In this document: positions 1-7,410 of the stretch, piece by piece
Position numbering within the stretch: the first letter of the stretch is position 1
Layout: every line of letters begins with the position of its first letter
Source: Oscillospiraceae bacterium
GTDB taxonomy: Bacteria > Bacillota > Clostridia > Oscillospirales > Ruminococcaceae
Assembly (NCBI GenBank): GCA_020024215.1
Contig: JAHHUC010000013.1
Span: 1 to 38,497, forward strand
DNA: 38,497 bases
Direction: 5' to 3'
The notes under the pieces: generated by a model
Told to the model about the DNA's origin: nothing
Database searches by the model: none
What the model saw: the letters and a program-made list of their open reading frames with translations, nothing else
Program-made: the position numbers and the translations under genes

Positions 1-165
1 TACCGCAGACCCTACAAACAGCCGCATTCCAAAATGATACAGAAATGTGGATGCTGTGATAGAGAGAGACAAAAAAAGGCCATCATTACGGCCATCCTTC
101 ATAGTCCACAGTCCGGCTGTAAGGATTATGAGAATAAGTGTAATCCCTTTCATTGCTTTAGCCAT
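1..165 (-). CDS. Partial membrane protein, N-terminal 55 residues
   Basis: An open frame on the minus strand starts with ATG at 165 and runs off the left edge without a stop. It is preceded by a GGGGAGAAAC ribosome binding site (171-180) and a good minus-strand promoter, so it is a real gene although only its beginning is present. The N-terminus has a short basic start (MAKAMKG), then a hydrophobic stretch of about 14 residues, a polar loop (TMKDGRNDG) and the start of a second hydrophobic stretch ending in YHFGMRLFVG. This suggests a small integral membrane protein. I do not recognise the family with certainty and assign no function. Confidence 0.6.
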   Translation of the reverse strand, partial: MAKAMKGITLILIILTAGLWTMKDGRNDGLFLSLSITASTFLYHFGMRLFVGSAV

Positions 166-191
166 GAGCTGTTTCTCCCCCTTGTGTGAAC

Positions 192-220
192 ATTGTAGCA
201 TGTTTTCTTTGGCAATACAA
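192..220 (-). promoter_or_regulatory. Sigma-A type promoter for the partial membrane protein
   Basis: Read on the minus strand this is TTGTAT, a 17-base spacer and TACAAT, with an extended TGC just before the -10 box. Transcription would start near 185, which leaves a short leader carrying the ribosome binding site at 171-180. Confidence 0.6.
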
Positions 221-364
221 TCATCTCTACCGCATATCCGGCTGAGCTGTTATCCCTAATAGAAATTGCCTGTGACTGGCTCTTCCATCATTCAAAACGG
301 CAAGCTCATAGGAGCTGTAACACATATTTTTATAAATAATTCCACAAAAGGCTATGGTTTTTTA

Positions 365-394
365 AAATATGCTGAATGAGGCAGCATGGCGGCA
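365..394. repeat. 30-base intergenic repeat, copy 1
   Basis: This 30-base segment matches 11526-11555 at 29 of 30 positions (G388 against A11549). It contains a perfect hairpin, ATGCTG (369-374) and CAGCAT (382-387) around a 7-base loop, followed by GCGGCA. Both copies lie outside genes. A reading frame could start at ATG 369 and would encode a 78-residue hydrophobic peptide, but it has no ribosome binding site and I do not count it as a gene. Confidence 0.65.
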
Positions 395-793
395 TAGTTA
401 TATAAAGATAAACAATACCACTAAAAAATTAGTACTCCTATTTTTTAGCAAACAAATTCTTGTGTTATTATTAACGCTGACTATTTTTAGTTTATATCTT
501 ATATCTCCTAGGTTTTTATATTTTTTAATATTTGCTTTATTTGCTCTCTCTGCACTTTCCAGTACCATTTTTCCAAAAATAATCTGCGCTATGTTCATAT
601 TTTAGACTTGTATGTATTTCAAATATCACCAATGTACTTCTATCTTTAAAGTAACGCATTAAATCAGAAACACATAAACCCGATGGTATTGAAAAAGTAT
701 ATGTATATGATCCGGAATAACATAAGTCTTTTTTGCCATCATTGGTGGTACTTTTATATTTGCTGCAGACAGGACTTTTAGGTTATTTTATAT
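395..793. other. AT-rich intergenic DNA, no gene seen
   Basis: No supported gene is present between the repeat and the regulatory dyad. A short frame ending at TAA near 710 (reading KPDGIEKVYVYDPE) has no start signal and could be a remnant of a decayed gene, but it is too short to identify. Confidence 0.5.
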
Positions 794-830
794 TATAAAT
801 AATAGGTTAATAATTAGCCTATTATTTATA
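794..830. promoter_or_regulatory. Proposed upstream activator site 1 (37-base dyad)
   Basis: TATAAATAATAGG (794-806) is mirrored exactly by CCTATTATTTATA (818-830), centred on 812. The 21-base core (802-822) is itself nearly palindromic and matches the core at 5483-5503 at 19 of 21 positions. The centre lies about 107 bases upstream of the inferred start site of the sigma-54 promoter at 893-908, the usual place for an enhancer bound by a sigma-54 activator. The probable binder is the activator at 3391-5454. No terminator role is likely because no gene ends just upstream. Confidence 0.75.
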
Positions 831-892
831 TATTGGTTTACAGATAATTAATAAATTGCTCATAAAATGAAGATTTAGGATATTTTTTACCT

Positions 893-908
893 TGGCACAA
901 AATTTGCA
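893..908 (+). promoter_or_regulatory. Sigma-54 (-24/-12) promoter of unit A
   Basis: TGGCAC (893-898) and TTGCA (904-908) have the invariant GG (894-895) and GC (906-907) exactly 10 bases apart, matching the RpoN consensus. Transcription should start near 919, leaving a leader of about 40 bases before the symporter gene. No convincing -35/-10 promoter was seen in the same interval. Confidence 0.88.
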
Positions 909-959
909 AAATAATAAAGCAACTCGATATGCGAGAATAGAAAAAAGGAGATAAACCCT

Positions 960-2513
960 ATGAACAATATTTTCACTATGGTTGATAATCTGTTTGCGGG
1001 CGTAGTTCCAATAGCAGACTTCCTGTGGGATTTTCCCACCAATTTTGAATGGTATGCTAACATACCTATTCTCGGCAGATTTTCCTTAGCAATTTTGTTC
1101 CTTCTTGGCGGAAGCTTTTACTTTACATTTAAGTTTGGCTTTGTACAGCTCAAACACTTTAAGTCAGGTGTAAAGCTTCTCACAAAGAAGTCCAAATCGA
1201 AGGTTGGCACATCTCCACTTGCAGCATTTCTTATCAGTATGGCTGGTAGAGTTGGTGCAGGCAATATTGTAGGTGTTACAGGCGCTGTAACAATTGGAGG
1301 ACCCGGAGCTATTTTTTGGATGTGGGTATCTGCATTTTTTGGAATGGCAACATCCTTCGGTGAAGCAACCCTAGCCCAAATATACAAAGTTAAAAAGGAC
1401 GATGAGTATGTGGGCGGTTTCACTTATTATACTCAGAAAATCTGGCACAACAAAGCATGGATAGGTTCGGGTATGTGTATACTTTACCTCATCTACAATA
1501 TGCTGTCTATTCCTGTCCATACATTCCATGTATTTACAGCCTCCTCTTCAATAGTTAATGAAATTACGGGAAGAACAACAGAAGTTAATGAGCCTATCTA
1601 CTACATCATTGCTGCTGCAATAATAATTATTATTGCAATTATTGCATTTGGCGGCATAAAAAAGATCGTTTCCTTTGCTGATTCCTGCGTTCCTACAATG
1701 GCAATTATCTATATTGGTATCATTGTACTTCTTATGATCATAAATATTGGCAAGATGCCAACATTCTTTTCATCTGTATTTGCCGGTGCATTCAAGCCCT
1801 CTGCAATGTTTGGAGGCACATTCGGTGTAGCTTTAGCACAAGGTCTTAAAAGAGGCCTTCTCTCAAATGAAGCCGGTATGGGTACTGCAACACAGGCTTC
1901 CTCCATCGCACATGCAAATCACCCATGTGAACAGGGGTTTATTCAAGCGATTGGCGTTTTCGTTGATACAATCATTATCTGTTCTCTCACAGGATTTGTA
2001 ATTACAGCTGGTGCTGTGTGGACAAATCCCAACCTCAGCTGGGATGAGATTAAACTTGACAAAATTGGCACATTTTTAGCTTCTATCAAGGAATTGGTTC
2101 CCGGAACTGCATTTGACTCTGTTGTTCTTATCATAACCGTAGTTGCTTTTGGGCTTTTCGCATTCACAACATTAGTTTGCGACCTTACATACTCTGAAAT
2201 CGCAGCAAATAAGATTTCAACAAGCAAAAGCTTTATCAGATTCATAAGAGTTCTTGGCGCCCTCTTCTTTGTACCTCTTGGAACGATAACAGTTTTAGCA
2301 GGACTTCAACTTGATAACCTTTGGTATGTATCAGACCTAATCAATGTTATTCTTGTATTTATCAATATCCCAACTTTATTTGCGGCAAGGAATATCATTT
2401 GCAATTCTTACAGGAACTATGAAGCTTCCAACCCAAAGAGATTTGTTTCTGCTGATATAGGCATTGATACAGAAGTTTGGACAGATTCCTTTGCTGAAGC
2501 TAACGAGAATTAG
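960..2513 (+). CDS. AGCS-family sodium/proton:amino acid symporter
   Basis: This 517-residue polytopic inner-membrane protein belongs to the alanine/glycine:cation symporter family, whose members import small neutral amino acids with Na+ or H+. The family signature is clear at residues 96-122, with GRVGAGN followed by GGPGAIFWMW, and hydrophobic helices continue throughout. The length is slightly above the usual 450-500 residues because of a longer N-terminus. AAAAGGAG lies 9 bases before the ATG. It is the first gene behind a sigma-54 promoter and is followed 26 bases later by a racemase-like gene, so it probably imports the compound used by this locus. The family call is firm. The substrate is inferred and need not be alanine or glycine. 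Confidence 0.92.
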   Translation: MNNIFTMVDNLFAGVVPIADFLWDFPTNFEWYANIPILGRFSLAILFLLGGSFYFTFKFGFVQLKHFKSGVKLLTKKSKSKVGTSPLAAFLISMAGRVGAGNIVGVTGAVTIGGPGAIFWMWVSAFFGMATSFGEATLAQIYKVKKDDEYVGGFTYYTQKIWHNKAWIGSGMCILYLIYNMLSIPVHTFHVFTASSSIVNEITGRTTEVNEPIYYIIAAAIIIIIAIIAFGGIKKIVSFADSCVPTMAIIYIGIIVLLMIINIGKMPTFFSSVFAGAFKPSAMFGGTFGVALAQGLKRGLLSNEAGMGTATQASSIAHANHPCEQGFIQAIGVFVDTIIICSLTGFVITAGAVWTNPNLSWDEIKLDKIGTFLASIKELVPGTAFDSVVLIITVVAFGLFAFTTLVCDLTYSEIAANKISTSKSFIRFIRVLGALFFVPLGTITVLAGLQLDNLWYVSDLINVILVFINIPTLFAARNIICNSYRNYEASNPKRFVSADIGIDTEVWTDSFAEANEN

Positions 2514-2539
2514 CATGATTTAAACTTTCGGAGGGTCAA

Positions 2540-3259
2540 ATGAAAATTAAAGCTATTATGCCTGATAAGGCAATGGACAGACACACATTGGATTTAAGAG
2601 AGGATATGTTAGCTCTAGCTTTATCTTCTGATGCAAAAATCTCTGTTGACTGTATAAAGGAAGGACCTGATGAGCTTGATTGCCACACAGACGAGGCATT
2701 TGCTGCAACAGATCTTATAAAAAGATGCATAGAAGCTGAAAAAGAAGGCTATGATGCAATTATCATTTACTGTTTCAGTGATGTAGGACTTGATGCTGTA
2801 AGGGAAAATGTAAAAATTCCTGTTATAGGTCCCGGCGAAACAACTCTTTGTGCAGCAAGCATGCTTTGCAACCGCTTTGTAGTTATTACAACAGAAAGTT
2901 TTAATATTGCCAGAACATATCGCAGACTTATGAAGAACCCTATCGCAAGGGAAAAGATGACGTCTGTGAGAGCTCTGGATATTCCCATTGGAGAATTGAG
3001 AAAAGATCCTGCTGCAACAGGCAGGTATCTTAAAAAGACTATTGAAGAGGCTGTTAAAAATGAATATGTTGATGGCGTAATTTTAGGATGCCTTGGAATG
3101 GCAAGTTATGGAGAAAGTTTGGAAAGAGAGCTTCCTGTTAAAGTGTTTGACCCTGCATTTATTGCTGTTGCATATGCTGAAATGGCTGCGAGACTTCATC
3201 TTGCCCACATTCCTGCTGTATATCCTACATTTACAAACACAAGCAATGTAAATTTATAA
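2540..3259 (+). CDS. Hydantoin/Asp-Glu racemase family protein
   Basis: This 239-residue cytoplasmic protein has the two-lobed Asp/Glu/hydantoin racemase plan. Two acid-base cysteines are visible: Cys78 in IIIYCFSDVGLDA and Cys184 in GVILGCLGM, both in the context usual for hydantoin or allantoin racemases (HyuE type). A phosphate- or carboxylate-binding-like IGPGE follows at about 96-100. Enzymes of this group invert the carbon of 5-substituted hydantoins or related compounds without a cofactor. GGAGGG precedes the ATG at a normal distance. It shares a transcript with the symporter, and a strong terminator follows. In this locus it may racemise a cyclic intermediate before the PuuE-like proteins act. 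Aspartate or glutamate racemase and maleate isomerase are alternatives, but the cysteine contexts fit the hydantoin branch better. Confidence 0.82.
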   Translation: MKIKAIMPDKAMDRHTLDLREDMLALALSSDAKISVDCIKEGPDELDCHTDEAFAATDLIKRCIEAEKEGYDAIIIYCFSDVGLDAVRENVKIPVIGPGETTLCAASMLCNRFVVITTESFNIARTYRRLMKNPIAREKMTSVRALDIPIGELRKDPAATGRYLKKTIEEAVKNEYVDGVILGCLGMASYGESLERELPVKVFDPAFIAVAYAEMAARLHLAHIPAVYPTFTNTSNVNL

Positions 3260-3272
3260 AACCTCTGACTTT

Positions 3273-3326
3273 CATAAAAAGCGAATGCTGTATTCCATAA
3301 ATCGAATATGGCATTCGCTTTTTATG
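3273..3326 (+). terminator. Terminator after unit A
   Basis: A perfect 16-base inverted repeat runs from CATAAAAAGCGAATGC (3273-3288) to its complement at 3311-3326, with five more possible pairs inside (TATTC/GAATA). The rising arm ends in a T run. It separates the racemase gene from the regulator and may work in both directions. Confidence 0.85.
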
Positions 3327-3330
3327 ACTA

Positions 3331-3359
3331 TTGAAAGAAAATACTGTGTCATATATAAT
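3331..3359 (+). promoter_or_regulatory. Sigma-A promoter of the sigma-54 activator gene
   Basis: TTGAAA (3331-3336), a 17-base spacer and TATAAT (3354-3359) form a near-consensus housekeeping promoter. Transcription would start near 3366, about 25 bases before the ATG at 3391. The regulator is therefore probably made constitutively and independently of sigma-54. Confidence 0.8.
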
Positions 3360-3390
3360 AGATTTTATAAAGGCAAAAGGGGTAAAATAG

Positions 3391-5454
3391 ATGAAAAATA
3401 TAGCTGTTGTTGCCACAGAAAAGGAATATGCAGATTTTTTAACTGCCAATGTAGAAAAATATCTGCATAGATATGCCCATTTTCAATCCTATACACTAAA
3501 GGATGTTGAAAAACTATCTTTCTTTCAAGAAGATTTTGTGCTGATTTCAGCTTTCAATATTCTCAAGGAAGTAAGACCGAAAATTGGTGATAAATCAGAA
3601 ATCATTGTTCTTTCCATAGCTCTGAGCAAAAAACAGATGGCTATGCTCAAGGATATTCCCCCAGGCTCTAAAGTGCTTCTGGTTAACTATGATATGAGAA
3701 GCTGTATGCACACCATAGCAAGTATCTATGATGCAGGCAAAATGGATATTGAGCTTATACCTTATTGTGGATCTGGTGATTATGATAAATCTATTGATAT
3801 AGCTGTGACGCCTAACGAGGAATCCCATGTTCCGCCTGGAATAAGTAATGTGTACAATGTAGGAGAGAGCAGCGTTGATATGAATTCTCTTTATAAAATT
3901 GCTGACAAGCTGGGGGTTTATGAATCCTTTTCAAGAAATGAAGCCTATGAAGCCAGAAAAGAATATTACTACATTAATTCCAGTATGGAAAAAATCTTAG
4001 ATGACAGAGCAGGAACCAATCAGAAGCTTTACACACTTTTAAAGCTGATGAATGATGGTATTATTCTGGTTGATTCAGGTGGAACAATCTATTTAAGCAA
4101 TGAAAAGGCGCAAAAGCTTCTGATGGAAAGATCAAAGGTTCTGCAAGGCTTTGGAGTTGATGAAATTCTGCCTGAGGTGGACGTCAATTCTACGAAGGAC
4201 AAGGTCATAAAGACATCAACTTCAAACCTTGTTGTTTCTTCTGTTGAAATAAGAGCCGGGGAAGAAGTTATAGGACATATTATAACCATCACAGACTTTG
4301 AAGAACAGGAAGAAAAACAGCACGGCATCAGATCCAAAGTTTCCGGCATAAATCACACCGCAAAATATCATTTTGAGGATATTATAGGTTTCTCTGAAGC
4401 AATCACAAGAACAAAGGAAGAAGCAAGAATAATTGCTGATTCTGATTCTGCGGTTATGATAACAGGTGCAAGCGGAACAGGCAAAGAGCTTTTTTCCCAA
4501 AGTATACACAATGCTTCTATGAGAAAAAAATATAACTTTGTGGCAGTCAACTGTGCTGCTATTCCGGAGCATCTTCTGGAAAGTGAAATGTTCGGCTATG
4601 AGGAAGGCTCATTCACAGGAGCAAAAAAAGGCGGAAAAATGGGGCTTTTTGAAATTGCTCATATGGGAACTATTTTCTTTGATGAAATTGCAGAGATGCC
4701 ATTACAGCTTCAAAGCAAGCTTTTAAGAGTGTTGGAAGAAAAGAAAGTTATGAGGGTTGGCGGCAATAAAAATATAGACATTGATGTAAGAGTGATTTCA
4801 GCCACAAATAAAAATCTTTTTGAAATGGTAGAAAAAGGAGAATTTAGAGAAGATCTTTACTATCGCCTTAATGTCCTTCCTTTAAGACTGCCTTCTTTAA
4901 GAGACAGAAAAGAAGATATAATTCCCCTGCTTTATACTTTTGTAACCAAAATGAATTCCAATTTAAGATTAAGCGATGCTGCTGAAAAACTGCTTTCAAA
5001 TTATACATGGAGAGGAAATGTAAGAGAATTGAGAAATGTTGCTGAATATATTGTCAGCAAGAAAAAGAATTTTATAGACACAGAAGATCTTCCGCCCTTA
5101 AAATATTCAACAAAGTCCAAAAGAGAAATATCTGCCTTTAGAGAAGAATCTAATATAATTGATAGGTTTATTCTCAATGAAGGAAGAGATCTGGAGCTTT
5201 ATTACTGGGTATTAAAGGTTTTAAGCGATTCATTTGACAAAAATGAAAGATATGGCAGACAAGCCCTTTTGGAAAAAATTAGAGAATGTGATGTAAATTA
5301 CACCGAAGGTGAAGTGAGAAAAGCACTTCTCAAACTCTCAACTTATGGATTTGCAAGATCTGCAAAAGGCAGAGGGGGCAGCAGTATAACACATGAAGGG
5401 ATAAATCTTTTAAAAACTGTTGAAAATCTTTATGATAGGGGAATTGTTATCTAA
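3391..5454 (+). CDS. Sigma-54-dependent transcriptional activator (PAS, AAA+, winged-helix C-terminus)
   Basis: This 687-residue bacterial enhancer-binding protein has an N-terminal region of about 200 residues that I do not recognise and that is probably a sensor. A PAS-like domain follows at about 205-305. The AAA+ domain (about 328-565) has Walker A GASGTGKE (359-366), the sigma-54 contact motif as GSFTGA (406-411) and Walker B ending in Asp431-Glu432. Instead of the usual Fis-type helix-turn-helix, the C-terminus (about 620-676) reads like a winged helix, with YGRQALLEKI and GEVRKALLKLSTYGFA. The start at 3391 has an AAAAGGGG-type ribosome binding site just upstream. The gene lies between two sigma-54 promoters, each with the same upstream dyad, so it is the obvious activator of both units. 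The inducer is unknown. Confidence 0.93.
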   Translation: MKNIAVVATEKEYADFLTANVEKYLHRYAHFQSYTLKDVEKLSFFQEDFVLISAFNILKEVRPKIGDKSEIIVLSIALSKKQMAMLKDIPPGSKVLLVNYDMRSCMHTIASIYDAGKMDIELIPYCGSGDYDKSIDIAVTPNEESHVPPGISNVYNVGESSVDMNSLYKIADKLGVYESFSRNEAYEARKEYYYINSSMEKILDDRAGTNQKLYTLLKLMNDGIILVDSGGTIYLSNEKAQKLLMERSKVLQGFGVDEILPEVDVNSTKDKVIKTSTSNLVVSSVEIRAGEEVIGHIITITDFEEQEEKQHGIRSKVSGINHTAKYHFEDIIGFSEAITRTKEEARIIADSDSAVMITGASGTGKELFSQSIHNASMRKKYNFVAVNCAAIPEHLLESEMFGYEEGSFTGAKKGGKMGLFEIAHMGTIFFDEIAEMPLQLQSKLLRVLEEKKVMRVGGNKNIDIDVRVISATNKNLFEMVEKGEFREDLYYRLNVLPLRLPSLRDRKEDIIPLLYTFVTKMNSNLRLSDAAEKLLSNYTWRGNVRELRNVAEYIVSKKKNFIDTEDLPPLKYSTKSKREISAFREESNIIDRFILNEGRDLELYYWVLKVLSDSFDKNERYGRQALLEKIRECDVNYTEGEVRKALLKLSTYGFARSAKGRGGSSITHEGINLLKTVENLYDRGIVI

Positions 5455-5474
5455 AATAAAAGAATTATCTTTAT

Positions 5475-5511
5475 AACGATAAATAGGTTAAAAATTATCC
5501 TATTTATCGTT
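5475..5511. promoter_or_regulatory. Proposed upstream activator site 2, overlapping a terminator
   Basis: AACGATAAATAGG (5475-5487) is mirrored exactly by CCTATTTATCGTT (5499-5511), centred on 5493. The core 5483-5503 matches the core of the dyad at 794-830 at 19 of 21 positions. The centre is about 95 bases upstream of the inferred start site of the second sigma-54 promoter. The right arm runs into six T residues and lies 20 bases after the activator stop codon, so the same dyad could also end the activator transcript. Confidence 0.75.
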
Positions 5512-5561
5512 TTTTCATTTTTCAAATGCTTGGAACAGCTCTAAAATCCACAAATTATTTT

Positions 5562-5577
5562 TGGCACATAAATTGCA
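5562..5577 (+). promoter_or_regulatory. Sigma-54 (-24/-12) promoter of unit B
   Basis: TGGCAC (5562-5567) and TTGCA (5573-5577) place GG (5563-5564) and GC (5575-5576) exactly 10 bases apart. Transcription should start near 5588, with AAGGAG and the ATG at 5635 downstream. The box sequences are identical to those of unit A at both hexamer positions. Confidence 0.88.
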
Positions 5578-5634
5578 TTTATATTATAAATGTAAGAATA
5601 ATGCAGTTTTAAATTGCAGAAATAAGGAGAAATT

Positions 5635-6498
5635 ATGGATAATTGTATTAAGTGGCCTGAAGGGAAAAAAAGTGCAGTTATGTTTACATTTGATTTAGAT
5701 GGCGACTGCACATGGGAAAACGGAAATCGCGGCCTGCCTAATGGAGCAAAGTATTTAAAGTCTTTATCCGTAGGTCAGTATGGTCCTAAGCGCTGTGTCG
5801 ACAGAATTCTTGAAAAGCTGGATAAGTATGGAGTTAAGGCAACATTCTTTATCCCCGGTCTCACAGCAGAAAGATATCCTGAGGTTGTAAAGAGAATTGC
5901 AGCAGCAGATCATGAAATCGGCCATCATGGATATGCACATGAGAGATTTGCAGATCATTCTGTACAAGAGCAGATTGAGATCATAGAAAAAGCTCAAAAA
6001 ATCTATAAGGAACTCATTGGCCATGAAGTTCAAGGCTTCAGAACACCCTCCGGTGATTGGTCGGTTGAAACTCCAAAACTACTTTATGAGCGAGGAATCA
6101 TGTATTCCAGCTCTATGAGAGGTGATGACAGACCTTACAGGACTATTATAGATGGCAAAGAAACAGACATGATAGAAATACCTACAAAGTGGGAAGTTGA
6201 TGACTATGTAGCTACTGCATATCATATGTATCCCGCTGAACCTAAGGGGCAGGACAGAATTTCTTCCTATAAACTTGTTGAGGACAACTTCAGAAGAGAA
6301 TTTGAAGGTCATTACAGGTTAGGTCTTTGCATTTCTTACATGAATCATCCTCAGGTAATAGGAACACCGGGAAAGATTCAGATATTAGATCATCTTCTTG
6401 AATATATATCCTCCAAAGATGATGTATGGATAGCAACCGGCTCTGAAATTGCCAATTGGTACAGAAGCAATACACCGATCAAGGAGGTAAGGCAATAA
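5635..6498 (+). CDS. Polysaccharide deacetylase / PuuE-like hydrolase, intact active site
   Basis: This 287-residue cytoplasmic protein of the carbohydrate esterase 4/NodB fold has no signal peptide, which argues against a cell-wall role. The subgroup resembles PuuE allantoinase, cyclic imidases and the Helicobacter HP0310 protein. Metal-site residues are present: an Asp cluster in FTFDLDGD (Asp20, Asp22, Asp24) and the H-x3-H pair His98/His102 in GHHGYAHE. The conserved GFRTPSG loop follows. AAGGAG precedes the ATG. It is the first gene of unit B, and its stop overlaps the next start by one base (TAATG at 6496-6500). In this context I expect it to open a cyclic amide or ureide rather than deacetylate sugar, but the sequence alone cannot tell these apart. 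Confidence 0.85.
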   Translation: MDNCIKWPEGKKSAVMFTFDLDGDCTWENGNRGLPNGAKYLKSLSVGQYGPKRCVDRILEKLDKYGVKATFFIPGLTAERYPEVVKRIAAADHEIGHHGYAHERFADHSVQEQIEIIEKAQKIYKELIGHEVQGFRTPSGDWSVETPKLLYERGIMYSSSMRGDDRPYRTIIDGKETDMIEIPTKWEVDDYVATAYHMYPAEPKGQDRISSYKLVEDNFRREFEGHYRLGLCISYMNHPQVIGTPGKIQILDHLLEYISSKDDVWIATGSEIANWYRSNTPIKEVRQ

Positions 6499-7328
6499 TG
6501 TTAGTAGAAAGACCTGTTTGGAAGGACGGCAAAAAATGCTGTGTAATGATTACCTTGAATTTAAATGCAGAATTATTCTGGCTTCAGCTGGATTCAAACT
6601 GTGTAAATATGCCGAAAACATTATCCCTAGGTCAGTATGGAATGACAAGAGGACTGGAGAGAGTGCTTGATATTCTTGAAGCAAAAAATATCAAAGCTAC
6701 AATCTTCATCCCCGGCTGGGTGGCTGAGAACTACCCTGAAAAGGCTAAGATGTGTGCTGACAGAAGCCATGAAATAGGCTGCTTGGGCTACAAGCATGAA
6801 AACATGGCTCTTCTTACTCCTAAAGAGCAGGATGAAGCTATCAAAATGGGCAAGGAGGCAATCGAAAAAATTTGCAAGGTTTCACCTAAGGGTTACAGAA
6901 GCCCTGAAGGGGAATTAACTCTTGACACATTGAGAGCCGCAAAGAAGCATGGAATGATATATTCTTCTGATCTAAATGATGATGATCTTCCATATCGGTT
7001 AGACCTCAAGAACGGAGATTCCATATGGGAGCTTCCAAACCACTGGGACAATTATGACCTTCCTTATTTTGCATTTAACTATCATCCTGCATTTCCCTCG
7101 GGTCAGGGCAGAATTGCAAATTATACAGGAGTTTTGAACAACTGGAAGGATGACTTTTTCGGAAGTTACGATTATGGTCTTCTCTATGTCCTTCAGCTGG
7201 ATCCTGCCGCTATTGGCACACCTGGAAGAATCGGAATACTGGATGAACTTCTTGACTACATCAAATCCTTTGGCGACGTATGGTTCGCAACAGGATCTGA
7301 GGTTGTAGATTACTGGAGGAACAAGTAA
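6498..7328 (+). CDS. PuuE-like/deacetylase-family paralogue with degenerate metal site
   Basis: This 276-residue protein aligns over its whole length with the preceding gene product, sharing LSLGQYG, IKAT-FIPG, the H-EIG loop and IGTPGRI near the end. The key residues differ: the Asp cluster is NLNAE (Asn21, Asn23, Glu25) and the first metal His is Leu96 in GCLGYKHE, while His100 remains. It is therefore probably inactive on its own. The start at 6498 is chosen because AAGGAGG lies just upstream and the ATG overlaps the previous stop; an upstream in-frame ATG at 6456 lies inside the previous gene. The 1-base coupling suggests equimolar synthesis and a mixed complex. A shifted or new activity cannot be excluded. 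Confidence 0.83.
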   Translation: MLVERPVWKDGKKCCVMITLNLNAELFWLQLDSNCVNMPKTLSLGQYGMTRGLERVLDILEAKNIKATIFIPGWVAENYPEKAKMCADRSHEIGCLGYKHENMALLTPKEQDEAIKMGKEAIEKICKVSPKGYRSPEGELTLDTLRAAKKHGMIYSSDLNDDDLPYRLDLKNGDSIWELPNHWDNYDLPYFAFNYHPAFPSGQGRIANYTGVLNNWKDDFFGSYDYGLLYVLQLDPAAIGTPGRIGILDELLDYIKSFGDVWFATGSEVVDYWRNK

Positions 7329-7410
7329 TATTTCAAAGCAGAGAGCGTAAGGGCAAGTGCATCAAGTGCATCTGCTTCTTGATTCAATAAATAATCGGGA
7401 GGAAATCAAT

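Noticed and set aside
47..259. 70-residue + strand frame at the left edge
   Set aside because: It is antisense to the minus-strand membrane protein, which has a promoter, ribosome binding site and sensible protein composition.
369..605. 78-residue hydrophobic open frame in the left intergenic region
   Set aside because: It has no ribosome binding site, begins inside a repeat, and its hydrophobic character follows from the T-rich sequence; no promoter was seen.
5635..7328. Cell-wall peptidoglycan deacetylases
   Set aside because: Neither protein has a signal peptide or membrane anchor, and both lie in a metabolic operon; the PuuE-like intracellular group fits better.
7357..7410. Upstream in-frame ATG for the ArgH-family gene
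   Set aside because: The added residues are not conserved in ArgH proteins, whereas GGGAGG sits correctly before ATG 7411.
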